Assembly (NCBI GenBank): GCA_905220665.1
Contig: CAJNAR010000176.1
Coordinates: 372,001 to 436,000, forward strand
DNA from: Albugo candida
Lineage: Eukaryota; Oomycota; Peronosporomycetes; Albuginales; Albuginaceae
DNA length: 64,000 nucleotides
Direction: 5' to 3'
The first letter of the stretch is position 1. Every line of letters begins with the position of its first letter. Positions 46,220 to 57,219 of this stretch are shown one piece after another. The notes under the pieces are model-generated. The model was not told the DNA's origin. It did not search any database and saw only the letters and a program-made list of their open reading frames with translations. Both the position numbers and the translations under genes were made by a program.

Positions 46220-48495
46220 TCAAGATAAAATAGAGCCAAAGTCCAGAGTCTCCTGTTCAAGCTCCTGCGCCAATTGATTAAAAATTGCTTCGTCCTCGTC
46301 ATCGATCGTTGTACTTGACAGATTTGCTTGTTCGACTTTGGGGCATTGTGTTGTTGCGCGATCGTTAGCGCTACATTCGGTACTGTTGGTAGGTTGCGTG
46401 AAGGTGCAAAATTCTTGGTCGGTATTCGAGAAGCCTATCGATTGAGAAATCGGTGCAGTCTTTGCAGATTCCACAGAGACAGAAAGCATCGGATTGATCT
46501 TTTCACGTTCCTTGGGTAGTGTATCGTTCATTTTTGGTGTATCCACTCCAGACGAAACCAAAGGGATTAATGCAACGTACGGTGCCTCATACTGAGGAAG
46601 CGATGAATGTCCTTGGTAGATGTAAGGATCCAAGCTTGCGTCTGGCCTGATAATGACGTCCCTTGGATTGGTTACCATGTCTTCCTGTCCATTGTTTCGC
46701 TCGTCAATGCTGTGTGGCGGTAGCAGCGGCTGTGAATGTTTGGCTCCACTATTCGTTTGAATCAGATCTGATCTGGATGGAGCTGATACTGAGACCGTGA
46801 AGTTTGGTCGAAATACGTTTTGGAGCGGAGGTTCCGGTGCTATAATCGCCATTTTTTCCTGTTTGATTTGAGCAACCTGAGCATAAGACTGAATGGCCTT
46901 TTGCGGATTTTGCTGTAACGATTTAAATCGAATTTTGACAGAGTCTTCCGTTCGACCTGGAAGCATTTGCGCGATCTGAGACCATTTGTTACCCATCTGA
47001 TACTGTGCATGCAGCAGTATTCGATCCTCTTCCTCCGTGTACGGTCCCTTATTGATCATTGGATTCAAATGATTCTTCCAGCGCTCACGGCATTGCTTTG
47101 GCGTTCGACCAGGAATCTGCTCCGCAATCACAGTCCAATTGTTATAGCCTCTGTAAATTAATGCCTCTAGAATTTGATCTTCACCATAAGACCAATGACC
47201 TTTGACCAAGCCAGGCTTCAATACTTTGCGCCATCGTTGTAAGCATTGCGCGTGGTTCCGATTGGGTACTAATTCGGCGATAGCTTTCCAATTTCGCTCA
47301 TTGTAAAGCTGCACGCTGTACCGGAGCGCATCGTCCTGTTGTGTTGTCCATTTAGCGGCTTTTGGTGCATCGGAGTCAAAGTATTCGGAGGTACCTAGAG
47401 TATCATCAACCGGTTCTGTGGACGGTACTGATGACGCGCTCGTTTTCGACGAATTTGACTTTGTGTACGTTGTTGACACCGATTTGAAGGTTCGATACGT
47501 CTTGACGGTTCTCGTGACGTTTCTCGTTTTTGACATTTCAAACATATTTGACGATTTATGGTGCGATGAAAAATGGATCGACTGTTGCGAATGGCTTTTC
47601 TGACTTTGCTGCATTCGGAACCCTTGACGGAATTTCTGGAATCGTTTTCTTTCATCCGGAGCTTTTGCATTGTCGTGCTGCTGTTCCTGATTCTCTGAAT
47701 CCGGTGTCTTGGATTGTAGTACCGTATCCTTCTCTAATTCACGCAACCTCTTTTCGGGGTCCTCTAATGTGGTGGAGTGAAGCATCTGATTCATTTGCAC
47801 CAGATCGGCTGGCGTGACAATCCGCGTGACTGAAGACGATGACTGCGAGCGAGTTACGGATTTATTATCCTTTGATGCACGTCGCATCTCGTCATACCAT
47901 TTCTTCGTTTGTTTCTGTTCGCTGAGCTGCGCCGCATCTCCATTTTTAGCCGGATCGCTACAAAGGATGTCCGATTACTGCAATATATAAAATCAAAGCG
48001 GTTTTATTACCTGTAGTTTGGAAATATCGCGTTAAAAGAGTGAAAATTCTTATTCCCATGATTCATGATTTTGACGCGCGATGCCGCTTTCTCGACCTGA
48101 TTCTGTTTCATACGAAATACCATCTCGTCATGATGCCCACGATCGCTTTCAGCGATACGATTCTCTTGACAGGCTCTTTGATGAATCGATACTTTATCAC
48201 CCAATGATTTCAAAAACTTTTGTTTTCCTTCCAATTGCGAATTGGCCATTGCTGTAATTACACGAAACTGTTTTTGTGGTTTTAATACGTGTAAATATTC
48301 GCATAATTCCTGCGACTCATTCGAACTGAGTCCACGCAACGATTTTAGAAGCTCCAAGGAAGCTTCTTTGGGCAGTGAATGAAGCAAATTTGCTAATAAA
48401 TCACCAAATGTCGACGATTCACTCGAAGCTACCGAGTTGACTGAGGATGTGATAGTTGTTGAGGGAGAAGGAGGCGAGGATTGACAGGTTAGCAT
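46220..48495 (-). CDS. three-repeat (R1R2R3) Myb protein
   Basis: Two exons, 48495-48011 and 47957-46220, joined across a 53-nt intron, give 740 aa. Without splicing they look like two separate frames. Exon 1 (about 162 aa) is Ser/Leu-rich, with a conserved helical block (LHSLPKEASLELLKSLRGLS). Exon 2 has three Myb repeats at about 363-411, 413-463 and 465-515. R1 starts W-T-x-x-Q-D-D, R2 is GHWSYGEDQILEALIYRG..RERWKNHLNP, and R3 is GPYTEEEDRILLHAQYQMG..DSVKIRFKSL. R3 has Tyr and Phe replacing the first and third Trp. 3R-Mybs bind MSA-type elements and often control cell-cycle genes. The C-terminus is acidic. A decayed direct copy lies at 16682-18290. Confidence 0.87.
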
Positions 48496-48651
48496 TTCGA
48501 AGCAGAATGTCGTGCTTTTGATGAAAGCGTAGAACCTGATATCGGGAATGTCCTAGAATATGCGTCCCAACTTAGGATATTTTACAGTAGTGCTATGTGA
48601 GGATGGAATCGATTAGGTGAAGTACAGGGAATGACAATTGTTGACAGTGAA

Positions 48652-50012
48652 TTATGATGCGTCTTTGAGACTCTTGTTTAACACGTGATTAATGAAATAA
48701 TTGTTGTCGGTAATCGCCCAATACGGTTCCACACGAGATAAATAGTGTTTTTCCTTACACACTGAAAAAGGTACACAAGTGCCTGAATTGACGTCACGTA
48801 CATCAATAATGTGTGCACTTTCGGTCTCAATATGATCGTCAAAAAAGCAGATATTATCCGCACAGTCTTCCTGAAGCAACAAGAGCTTTCCAAACTCGAA
48901 ACGCTCCCCATGTGCGTGCCAGATATCCCAATAATCACGAAATGCGAACGTACACTGCGCGCTGGACGTAAATAAATGGCACAAACGCTCATAAATTCGA
49001 CGAAAGCCGTAAACGGTGTCTCGGTTGCTTGAGCGATGCTGTTCCAGCAAAACGGCATCCAACGAACGTGCAGGGTCCATTGTTTGGGCGTTGTACTGCA
49101 CTGTCTGAATGGTTCCGAATGTGAGTGCGGTCTCGTTTGAAGCGCTTCCTCTGCGAAAGAAAGTTCCAATCTGCTGGCTAGATTGCACCTCATCGTTGGG
49201 ATTCGGAATATGCAAGCGGAAACAATCGCTCAATACATGATGACNGTCTCCAACATAACACAATGGATGCTCTCCAACTGTCAATAAATCCAATTCTTTC
49301 GCAACATGCGGTAAATCTTCTCCAAAAGTACGAAAAACTATCTTGATGTTGGAATCGCATTCTAATTGAAAGAGGAAAAGAATGAATGATGGTAAGAGGT
49401 AATATCGTCCTTGCTTCCATGCTTCTTTTAGTGGACCATCGGGGAATTCCATTGCAAGACGCTACAAAAANTGAGAGAATTGAGATACTGAATGAGTGNG
49501 GATGCGTACTTGAGCTTTATCACGTTGAGTTCCAGCTGGGAAATGCAGTCTCTCCATTAAATCATCGAACACGTCGCGAAGAATGTTTCCTGGACCAAGC
49601 GGATTGGTGAATGCAGATTCCAAAAGAGTTCGTTGTTTCTTGACGTTCCTACATATCGTTTGAGATGAAGACGTACAGCTGTACAGATACGGTACATGTT
49701 GAAATCGTAGGTGGAAGTCATTCTGAGTAGATCTTTTGATTGTTCTTCTTGTATTGAGGTTTGATACGGTAATTGACTCGCCACAAACTGCTTATATGTC
49801 ATCGAGTTTGGAGATGGAGGGACGACGGAAGGAGTTGTTGATGTGCATACCCATCGTGGCGTTGTTGAGGTTGGATCCACATATCCCCAAATACATTCCG
49901 ATAAGAGATAATTGACTGTATCTTCAATCGATCGAGATCCACTTGTGTCTGACATCAAAATAGTGCGATTCAGATCGAAATGTAAGATTGTTTGACGAAG
50001 ATGTCGCGTCAT
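48652..50012 (-). CDS. conserved protein with HAD-like D-x-N-x-T motif (one frameshift)
   Basis: Two exons, 50012-49510 and 49461-48652, with a 48-nt intron. Reading from ATG 50012 gives MTRHLRQTILHFDLNRTILMSD, whose F-D-x-N-x-T-I recalls motif I of the HAD phosphohydrolases (normally D-x-D-x-T/V). Near the C-terminus, CFFDDHIE recalls the acidic motif IV. The frame breaks once, near 49650: HLKRYV continues in another frame as RNVKKQRTLLESAFTNP. Exon 1 is one base short of phase. With ambiguous bases at 49244, 49471 and 49499, a sequencing error is as likely as a true mutation. About 440 aa if repaired. Substrate unknown; HAD membership is tentative. Confidence 0.62.
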
Positions 50013-50109
50013 TCTGATGGTGATAGTGTACCGTGAGGAAATCTGAAAAGTACGAAAGGTGATATCAAATATATTGCCTTGAATTGTGTGTTGCAATTGA
50101 CATATTCAT

Positions 50110-52018
50110 CTATTCAGTGATCGTGTCACTGTAAACTGATCTCGAAGGTCGAGATGAACGCAGTTTAGTTGAGGGATCTGAGATCCGCTTGCAAAACGCG
50201 TTACGTAGTAGACGCAGTGTCGGTGCGTAGACGTCGTTGATGACTTTAGAGACATGAAGATTGGTGGGTTTGCGTTGAGCAGTAGCAGTATCTAAAGTTG
50301 AGATCGAGTGAGTGTTTCGCTATTTTAACTGATATAGCGTACCTGAGACATCCACAGCTTCGTGACAGATATTGGAGTGCCCACAGAAACATTCGAATGC
50401 CGCTTCCAAAGATTGTTGTGGTGGATAAGGTATTTTCCCGCGAGGGTGTCGATAGAAATCGCACCGTCCATCAGGACATTGATTGCATTTGCCTCGAAGA
50501 ACGCCTGTTTGGTCTCTTCTGAATACGACGTGGTTCAGCAAATCTGCATAAGAAACATGTTGAGCAGTGATAAGATGAGTTTGACGTGAAGCTGTACCCG
50601 CTGGTAACGCGCTGAATGGAGCCGATTTTTCCATGCTTCTGTAGTTTTTGCGAATGAAAGCTGCACATAAGTCAGCCAGAGACATTGGACAAAGTGCTCC
50701 TGCATGCATATCGTGAGAAATCGACANTCGACACAAGCTGGAAAAAATACCAAGTTCAATGGAATAAAGATCGCGTAACCGGTATGTTCCATCGTAACCA
50801 CCAAGCAGAAACATTTGATTCTCAACGAGAACGGCACGATGAAAGGTTCTGCTACATGGAAGGTTTCCAGTTGTACATACTTCCGACCATGAATTGGTGA
50901 CTATATCAGCAAAAAGGTGGATCCGTCACGCATCGACCTTGTCATGTAGAAGCTTTATTACCTAGATTGTACCGCTGTAGATCATTGTAACGGACTTGAG
51001 ACTTGTCCACACCGCCAAAGACAAACATATTGTCGTCGAAAACCACCGCAGAATGTCGATATCGATGTGGTGGGATCGATCCAACCGCTTCCAGCATCTT
51101 CCAAAGTTGTGTCTTAAAATTGAATTCGTACAAATTGTCCAAAGTGTTGTGACCATCCCATCCTCCAAATACAACGAGGCGATGGCTGTTTTCATGCACG
51201 ATAGCTGTGTGACCAAAGCAAGGCACGGGGATGTCTCCACTCATTGATACTTGTTCCCAGCGCTTCTGTGCCAAGTCGTACCGCCAAAGATCATCAAAAC
51301 GAGTACTTTTATCGCATCCACCAAATATATACAAATTTCCTCCATACACGACCATACTATGATCCGTACGTTCTTGGGGACAAACATTCGTCTCGGACAA
51401 TTTCAACTCGTTCCAATTTTTCGTTTCTGCAAAAAAACAATATGACAATCATTCTTTGGTGTTCAGCATAGATTCTCATACCAAAATCGTAACAAAACAA
51501 ATCACTATAGTAGCTCCCGTTTCGTCCTTCATATCCGCCAAAGAGATACATTCGATCTCTATAAACCACACCGGAGGCTCCAGATCGACGTGATGGTTTT
51601 TTTCCGTGTGACACAACTTTAGTCCATCGTTTAGTATCTGTGACACANAAGTGATTATCCGTTCAAAGCATTTNCTTGAAAAAATTGTCGTACCGATTTC
51701 GAAACGGAAGAAATCTTGTTGTCGGCCGGTGCAATCGGTTCCTCCAAATAAGTAAACATTTTGATCTAGAAATTTTGTATCAAGCTTTGAAAAGCATTCC
51801 TTTTCTCAAAGCTTACTATGAGCAATAGCAGTATGTCCGGTTCTTGATGTGAATGAATCTCCTTGACTTTCTATATTCTTCCATGCACGTACTTCCATTT
51901 CGCGGTTTGATCTCGTTTTCTCTTTTCTGTTGCTCAGAGCGCCTGCTTGTTGTGTTATTGCTTCATTACAATTTTTCGATTGGGTTGAAGTTGGTGAAAT
52001 TAAGAGTACAGATGACAT
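50110..52018 (-). CDS. kelch-repeat protein with Cys-rich C-terminus (LZTR1-like)
   Basis: Seven exons: 52018-51817, 51765-51694, 51637-51482, 51426-50962, 50900-50751, 50699-50343 and 50291-50110; six introns of 51-61 nt, GT..AG; 527 aa. Kelch blades with paired glycines: SRTGHTAIAH, VYLFGGTDCTGRQ, MYLFGGYEGRNG, LYIFGGCDKSTR, LVVFGGWDGHN, MFVFGGVDKSQ, MFLLGGYDGTY. Six or seven blades would build one propeller. The C-terminal part has CNQCPDGRC and CFCGH-type Cys/His pairs that may bind zinc. The start matches LZTR1-like kelch proteins, but no BTB domain is certain. Such proteins are usually adaptors. Ambiguous bases at 50727, 51649 and 51674. A broken inverted copy is at 13738-15520. Confidence 0.83.
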
Positions 52019-52861
52019 CGGTTTTTGTATGCAGAATGAATGTGGATGGATCTAGGATAGAGAAACGGGCAAAAGAATGAATGTTCAGTTGAAGTTGAAG
52101 TTGAAGGAAGCGCACAGTAGAGTGTATGTACCGTTGAAGTTAAGGGAGCGTGCCTGAGAGTGTATGCGCAGTTGAAGTTTAAAATGCGCGCGTATGAGAG
52201 TGAACGTTCAGCCGAAGTTCTACAGTGCAAAGTGTTCGTCAAGTAGAAGCCGATGCACAGAGGTAGAAACGTATATCACCGATCAAGAAACACCTCACTC
52301 TTGCAGGAATCGTCCAAACAACTTTCTTGTAATCGTCGTATCGAGTTAATAGAAAATTGAAACGCAATGAGCTTGAAGAGTCTGCGAGCGCAACGTTCCC
52401 CTCACTTTTCTTTTATTTTAGGATTTGACTGCGCGCTAGAAATGGAGTCGTTATGTATTACTTGATCGTCGACGCATGATTTCACATGACCATCATTCAG
52501 GCGAAGATGACTTAAAAGTTTGCTCCATCGGTCAGTCGTTTCAGATATAAAAAATTGGCACTTGGCACTGAGCTTACCCAATTAAGAACCCGTGCAAATG
52601 CAGAGTCCACATCCTGTAATAATCAATTTTATCCTAACCAACAGCCGTAACAGAAACGCCAAATACGTGCATGGCTCTCACTGTATATGTATCAGTCATG
52701 CTTTCTATCAAATATCATTCGATACAGTCGCGCCTGTTTGATAGCCTGGAATTATAACTTTTCTATGGTATACGTTATTCCGCCAAATCGCTTAGAAACC
52801 TATTTCGCCAAACGACATACACTCTTGTAGTCGTACACAACGATCCGTATCAATTCCGTCA
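52019..52861. promoter_or_regulatory. divergent intergenic region, kelch and COPI-associated genes
   Basis: About 840 bases between divergent starts. It contains GAAGTTGAAGTTGAAGTTGAAG-type short repeats near 52090 that recur in diverged form near 52135, 52170 and 52210 (AGTTGAAGTT units). The region is duplicated inverted at 13.45-13.75 kb, where the spacer is much shorter. Confidence 0.45.
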
Positions 52862-53443
52862 ATGCTTTCAAGAAATGTACAATCATTCATTGCAATCGCA
52901 AGTGCGGCGACATCGCTCTGTTTATGCATCCTTTCTGGCTTCGGATTCAAACGCCTCCAACATTCCTCCGACTCACTTGATAACAAGACCAATTTCGTAT
53001 GTCTGTGCCTACAAGGATTTCTATTTGGTGGCACATTAGCACTCGCAGAACTGCAATGGGAGCTCTTTTACATCTATTTCGGATTTCTACGTTTCCGTTT
53101 GGGTCGAGCAGTATTATACTTGATCGCGGGAGGGATGACTTTGGTCATTGGAAAAAATCTTCATCTTACACTCTTGGTCATTGAAGGTGTCGCCTGTCTT
53201 GTAATTGCTACGATACAGATCACAGCTTTATTGTATTACGGTAATCGCGCTGGAAATCAAAGTGAAAGCGTGGAGCCACCAAAAGAAAATGCGCCTATTT
53301 CGCGGCCGGTGGTGAGCAAACACGCACCAAAACCGCTGGAGAAAGAAGTCTATTTGCCTCCAGTATTTACTCCTCCACCAACGACATCGGCGAACATTTC
53401 GCCCGTTTCTGAGTCAAATGTACCTTCCTGGATGCAGGCGTGA
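52862..53443 (+). CDS. COPI-associated (TVP15-like) four-helix membrane protein
   Basis: Single exon of 193 aa. Four hydrophobic segments: about 6-27, 45-68, 82-102 and 103-127. Between the second and third lies the family signature YFGFLRFRLGRAVLYLIAGG, close to the F-G-F-L-x-x-R-x-G-R of COPI-associated/TVP15 proteins of the Golgi and late endosome. The last 60 residues are Pro/Ser-rich and cytosolic. Such proteins act in vesicle traffic, but direct function is not clear in most organisms. Divergent from kelch, upstream of a secreted gene. A decayed inverted copy is at 12831-13454 and lacks the signature. Confidence 0.76.
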   Translation: MLSRNVQSFIAIASAATSLCLCILSGFGFKRLQHSSDSLDNKTNFVCLCLQGFLFGGTLALAELQWELFYIYFGFLRFRLGRAVLYLIAGGMTLVIGKNLHLTLLVIEGVACLVIATIQITALLYYGNRAGNQSESVEPPKENAPISRPVVSKHAPKPLEKEVYLPPVFTPPPTTSANISPVSESNVPSWMQA

Positions 53444-54345
53444 TGGCATTGAACGTGAGTTTTGTCACAGCAGATCAGATCTGAGTTTATGCAACAACAC
53501 ATCAGTTAGGTATTTGTGTGTTAGAGCAGTTATGAAAAAGAATGCGCATACTCTGCTTTATTGACTCTATATTTTACATGGTCATGCTCATGGAAATGAG
53601 CTAGCCATGAATCTACTTTAAGTCAGCAAAGAGTGATGACGTCGTGCTATGGCGCACTATGAGTTACAAAAATTGGGATGAGTGTACAAGATTGAAAGCA
53701 GGTAACTGTTAGGCAGCGTTTGTGTTTAAGTTAACAGGATCCGATAGTCTGGTCATGCCGTCAGTTAAGCTGTTAGTTAGATGATACCCAATCCTCTTAC
53801 CTGTCAGTAGTCAAGAGGAGAGTACAGCATGCACGTTCTATTCAGAACCATTATAGAAGATAGTGTATAACTAACATTGTCAACAACGAGAGTCACTTAT
53901 ATATTATGATACAGAGAGTGAGCTTATAAGCTCATATCTAATGCGTGTGAATACCCTCACGATGGATTTGATCTCGCGTTCAATGTTTCAGTGATTTGAA
54001 AGATTACCTGCTTGCAGAATACGCTGTCGATAGTGAGAAAACGGAATCAGCAGAACATGTCAGAGTCATTGTAAGAGCAATAGAAGTTGGAGGGATACAT
54101 TTTTTAGGCAAGAAACATTGCACGCTTTCCTATTCTATTCGACAAGCGGTGAGGAATGCAATTTCGAATCACCTCCAGAACGTGATATTTGATCCGAGTG
54201 GACAACGTTGAAGACTTCTAAGGATTGTTCTCGAATGTTCCTTGGCAACACCTCACAGGTCGTACCTTCTTTGGGGAGTTCATNATTACCATTCTTATTT
54301 CTCATTTCCAAAGTTACCATCGACCGTACAACCGATCTCACCATT
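53444..54345. promoter_or_regulatory. upstream region of the 54-kb secreted gene
   Basis: About 900 bases. The last about 150 bases before the ATG are nearly collinear (inverted) with the same region of the 11-kb paralogue, for example TCTCGAATGTTCCTTGGCAA and CACAGGTCGTACCTTCTTT-type runs. Single copy here, tandem in the other gene. One ambiguous base at 54284. Confidence 0.55.
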
Positions 54346-55008
54346 ATGAAGATATCTATCATCTTTTACATGCTTCAACAAGCGATTGGTGTTTTTGGAA
54401 ATAACCCCGAATGTGCGTTTACTGGCTTGATGATCTGTAGCTGGGAAGAAACGGATGGTTTCAAGAATGAGTTCACGATCAGATATATTTCATCTAAACG
54501 TGTTGTTTACTGTGATAACGAACCAAACCCTAAAGAGATGACATTTGACACAAGCCCTAAAAGCGGTTGTGAGTACGCAGTTACTTTCAAGAAGGACTTT
54601 GTGTTTTTTAAAGAAGGACGAGAAGAGGAGACCAAAGCCAAAGCCAAAGCCAAAGCCAAAGCCAGAGCCAAAGCCTCTACATATGAATTACTTCGCATCG
54701 CCACAATTGTGTCTCGCTCTGGTGTAAATTTTGGGTCTCACCAAATTAGTTTCGACTTGGACAAAAACGCAGTATTCGAGGTATCAAGTGATGTTTTTAA
54801 TTATCTCAAAGAAAACCCACTACATGATCTTTGCATGAAAGTAGATGGAAACGAGATTTGTCCCAATTTTTTGAAAGAAGAAAGGGCCACCAATCTGTGC
54901 GAGTCAAAAGAGGATCATTTCGTATTAAATATTAGAGCTATGAATCTTTATAACGTACGCTTTGTGAACACACTTGAAGAAGGATTTCACGTCCAATTTG
55001 GGGTCTAA
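54346..55008 (+). CDS. small secreted cysteine-rich protein (effector candidate), right copy
   Basis: Single exon of 220 aa from ATG 54346. An upstream open frame exists, but this Met starts a signal peptide (MKISIIFYMLQQAIGVFG) that matches the left copy at 13 of 19 positions. Cys at 23, 31, 56, 75, 163, 172 and 185; six of them share spacing with the left copy. Residues 97-110 are a run of Lys-Ala pairs encoded by seven AAAGCC-type hexamers (54634-54675), which the left copy lacks. The remaining residues are strongly different. It ends FHVQFGV. No known domain and no RxLR motif. Role unknown; the pattern fits a fast-evolving secreted protein. Confidence 0.73.
   Translation: MKISIIFYMLQQAIGVFGNNPECAFTGLMICSWEETDGFKNEFTIRYISSKRVVYCDNEPNPKEMTFDTSPKSGCEYAVTFKKDFVFFKEGREEETKAKAKAKAKARAKASTYELLRIATIVSRSGVNFGSHQISFDLDKNAVFEVSSDVFNYLKENPLHDLCMKVDGNEICPNFLKEERATNLCESKEDHFVLNIRAMNLYNVRFVNTLEEGFHVQFGV
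54634..54675 (+). repeat. hexanucleotide microsatellite (AAAGCC)7 in coding sequence
   Basis: Seven in-frame units, one with AGAGCC, coding Lys/Arg-Ala repeats. Variation in unit number would change protein length by two residues per step without breaking the frame. Confidence 0.85.
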
Positions 55009-55861
55009 AGCAGAACAATAAAAAGTTTGGGTTTCTATTTGCGAGTTATTGACTTCTGCTCCTTTCAAGCAACAGTATCTTATTTCAGGTGGAAGTTTCT
55101 CTCCTACAAATTATGATGATTTGTCCTCTATTTGCTATTTGGATATGTAGACCATGCTAGTTGAGACATGAACACAAAAACCGCTTCTTCTCAACTAAAG
55201 TCGTTGCGAGCACTCGACCAAGTGTAAATACCTGATCACGAGTCTCAGTGGTAATGAGTCCTAGACTCATCAAACCGACTACATCTGATACAATACTTAT
55301 CAAAACTTATTCATGAACCATGGGAATCAGATGTTCCATTGCATCATACGAAATGCTGCACGGAGTGGTAGGCGACCAAGTAGAAGATGCAATCTGAATT
55401 AGAAAAACATCATATGTTCTTCTGCAGCCTTCAAGGTTTCTACGCCCCTAGCATGGTAATTTGTATAAGGCATATGTATACCCGGATTAAGGAGTCGATT
55501 CACTACTATCGCTACCGTCCATAATGATGAATGCCGTCAGTATTAATGCTTTCATCGAGCTAACACTATGAAATAGAGCTTGATAGTGATCTAACTCAAG
55601 GACCATGATAATGTGATCCCCATGTAATCCACCACTAAACAATTGAATTACCCTTGTATGCCCATCCTTCAGTATTGGCACGAAGCCTCGAGACAAACAT
55701 TTTCTTCGTCGTAACGCTACTTCATGAAAAGTATACACTCATTTCAGATCGCTCAATGGTAGCAATTAGACACATGAGAGCGATGAAACCTCTATTGTGC
55801 CTAGAAAGGGTCCCAAAGTCAGTACATTCAGGCACTCCTTTAAACATAAACCGGGTATTCA
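55009..55861. repeat. 3' flank of the secreted gene, inverted duplicate of about 10.1-10.9 kb
   Basis: No gene recognised. The stretch 55.46-55.84 kb aligns in inverted orientation with 10.08-10.53 kb. Open frames on either strand are not shared in frame between the copies. Similarity stops close to 55850, exactly where WD40-derived sequence begins. Confidence 0.6.
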
Positions 55862-56190
55862 GTATCATGGATAGCTGCGAAATTATGCGTATGGGATGCA
55901 ATTATGCTCGTCCTTGGCCTCGGACTAAGTCCAAAGGCGAAGCTTGTTTTTTTTGTATGCAGCGCGATCCTTCAAAGGCACAAAAGAGCAATCTTAGCTG
56001 CAGGAGGAAGCGGATCGAACGAAACAAAAGTAATTTATCGTGAAAACACCAAAGTACGCAATAATTACATGCATACTATCACTACCATCTACTTGATCCT
56101 CAGGCGATCAGATCGCAGTTGGTAGCGCTGATGCGGCGATTGGAATCATTGATGTTTTGGATCCTGTGAAAGTGAATTACACTTGATTCA
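55862..56190 (+). pseudogene. WD40 protein, last two exons, decayed inverted copy
   Basis: Inverted copy of the region 38.63-39.02 kb. It begins with CAGTATCATGGATAG, matching the end of the last-but-one intron of the WD40 gene (so intron sequence was copied too). It carries AAGGAGGAAGCGGATCGAAC-like exon 6 sequence, and the final VGSADAAIGIIDVLDPVKVN segment near 56110-56180. Frameshifts lie in exon 6, and a deletion removed the start of the last exon (GTITGQTHGVFTLDF part). No promoter or other exons. Confidence 0.75.
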
Positions 56191-57115
56191 TTGACACATT
56201 ATTGCGTTTCCAAGGCAATTTTGCGCTTCACGAAGGACATTGAAATAACTTGTTGCGTCATTCGTCTGAAGTAGTTGGAAGATAGCTACTTCTTCGCCAT
56301 TTTTCTTCGATTTTTCGACGACCGAATTCAATGCGACAATTCGCAAGCGGAATGGAAATACTTTGCGTTGCATGCGATAGAAATGATAGCCAATCAGTAG
56401 ATTCAATGAGTCCATTGACATTGACATCAAACATATCAAACAGCGATCCAAAGTGATGACAACAACAGTCGATTTCCACGATTTGTAAAGAGAACCGACA
56501 AAATGGGAGAGATAACGACAAATTGGCGTGCCAGAGGGCTTTGAACCGGTGACGGGATGGACAGGGGAGCCTGAATCCAATTGCATTTGAAGTGCCGCTG
56601 CGTCTCCTCAAACGATAACACCCGTGTCATAGAATCTAATGAATCACGATGACATACGCTTCGGGAAGTCCGTCAAATTGTTGCAGCAAATCTTTCGGAT
56701 ACACGCACTACCGTCCACAATGAGTTTAAAGTACTTCGTGGATTCCTGTGGAAGGCAGTCGTAACCCTGCAGCAGTCGTCTATTCTGAAATCGCCTGCAT
56801 CGTTTGTACGGATCAATCCTCATGCAAGAAGGATCCTCTTTGAGTGACTCAATGGATCGAATTTGTGTAGTGACTCGAAGGCGTCCTGATAAGTTGTGAA
56901 AGGACTTGTAGAAGAGGGGCCTTCTGCTCGGGTTTGGAGGTTGAGCGTATCGAGCACGCTTGGATCGCTTCAACGAACACTTTACCATAGTAAGGAGTTT
57001 GACACACATTGAACGACAATTCAATGAAAAAAGCAAAGAAGCATCATAAAAGCTTACCGTGTTCAAGCGCTTGAGCAGAAATTGCCGTAACTGCTAAATT
57101 TGTCCATTTCCAAAA
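56188..57115 (-). pseudogene. BAR/PH protein, decayed inverted copy
   Basis: Inverted copy of the gene at 37039-38611, immediately beyond the WD40 copy, in the same relative order as the source. PH-domain pieces survive in shifted frames: VVVITLDRCLICLM, IGYHFYRMQR and a TNDATSYFNVLREAQN run matching TTDATSYFHLFREAQK. In the BAR part only short pieces remain, and a large internal deletion removes most of exon 2. Multiple stops and frameshifts. Confidence 0.77.
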
Positions 57116-57219
57116 CGTCATTTCCGCCTGAAAACGATCTCAATACGCGCAATTCAGCGCAAAGGGAGGTTTGAAATGCTTCACACGTTCTGCTTCCAGA
57201 ACTACATCGTCAAATAATA

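Noticed and set aside
49640..49670. A 28-nt intron explaining the frame change in the HAD-like gene
   Set aside because: Too short for a spliceosomal intron here, and removing it does not restore phase.
54507..54704. Minus-strand frame rich in Ala-Leu repeats
   Set aside because: Antisense reading of the AAAGCC microsatellite in the secreted gene.
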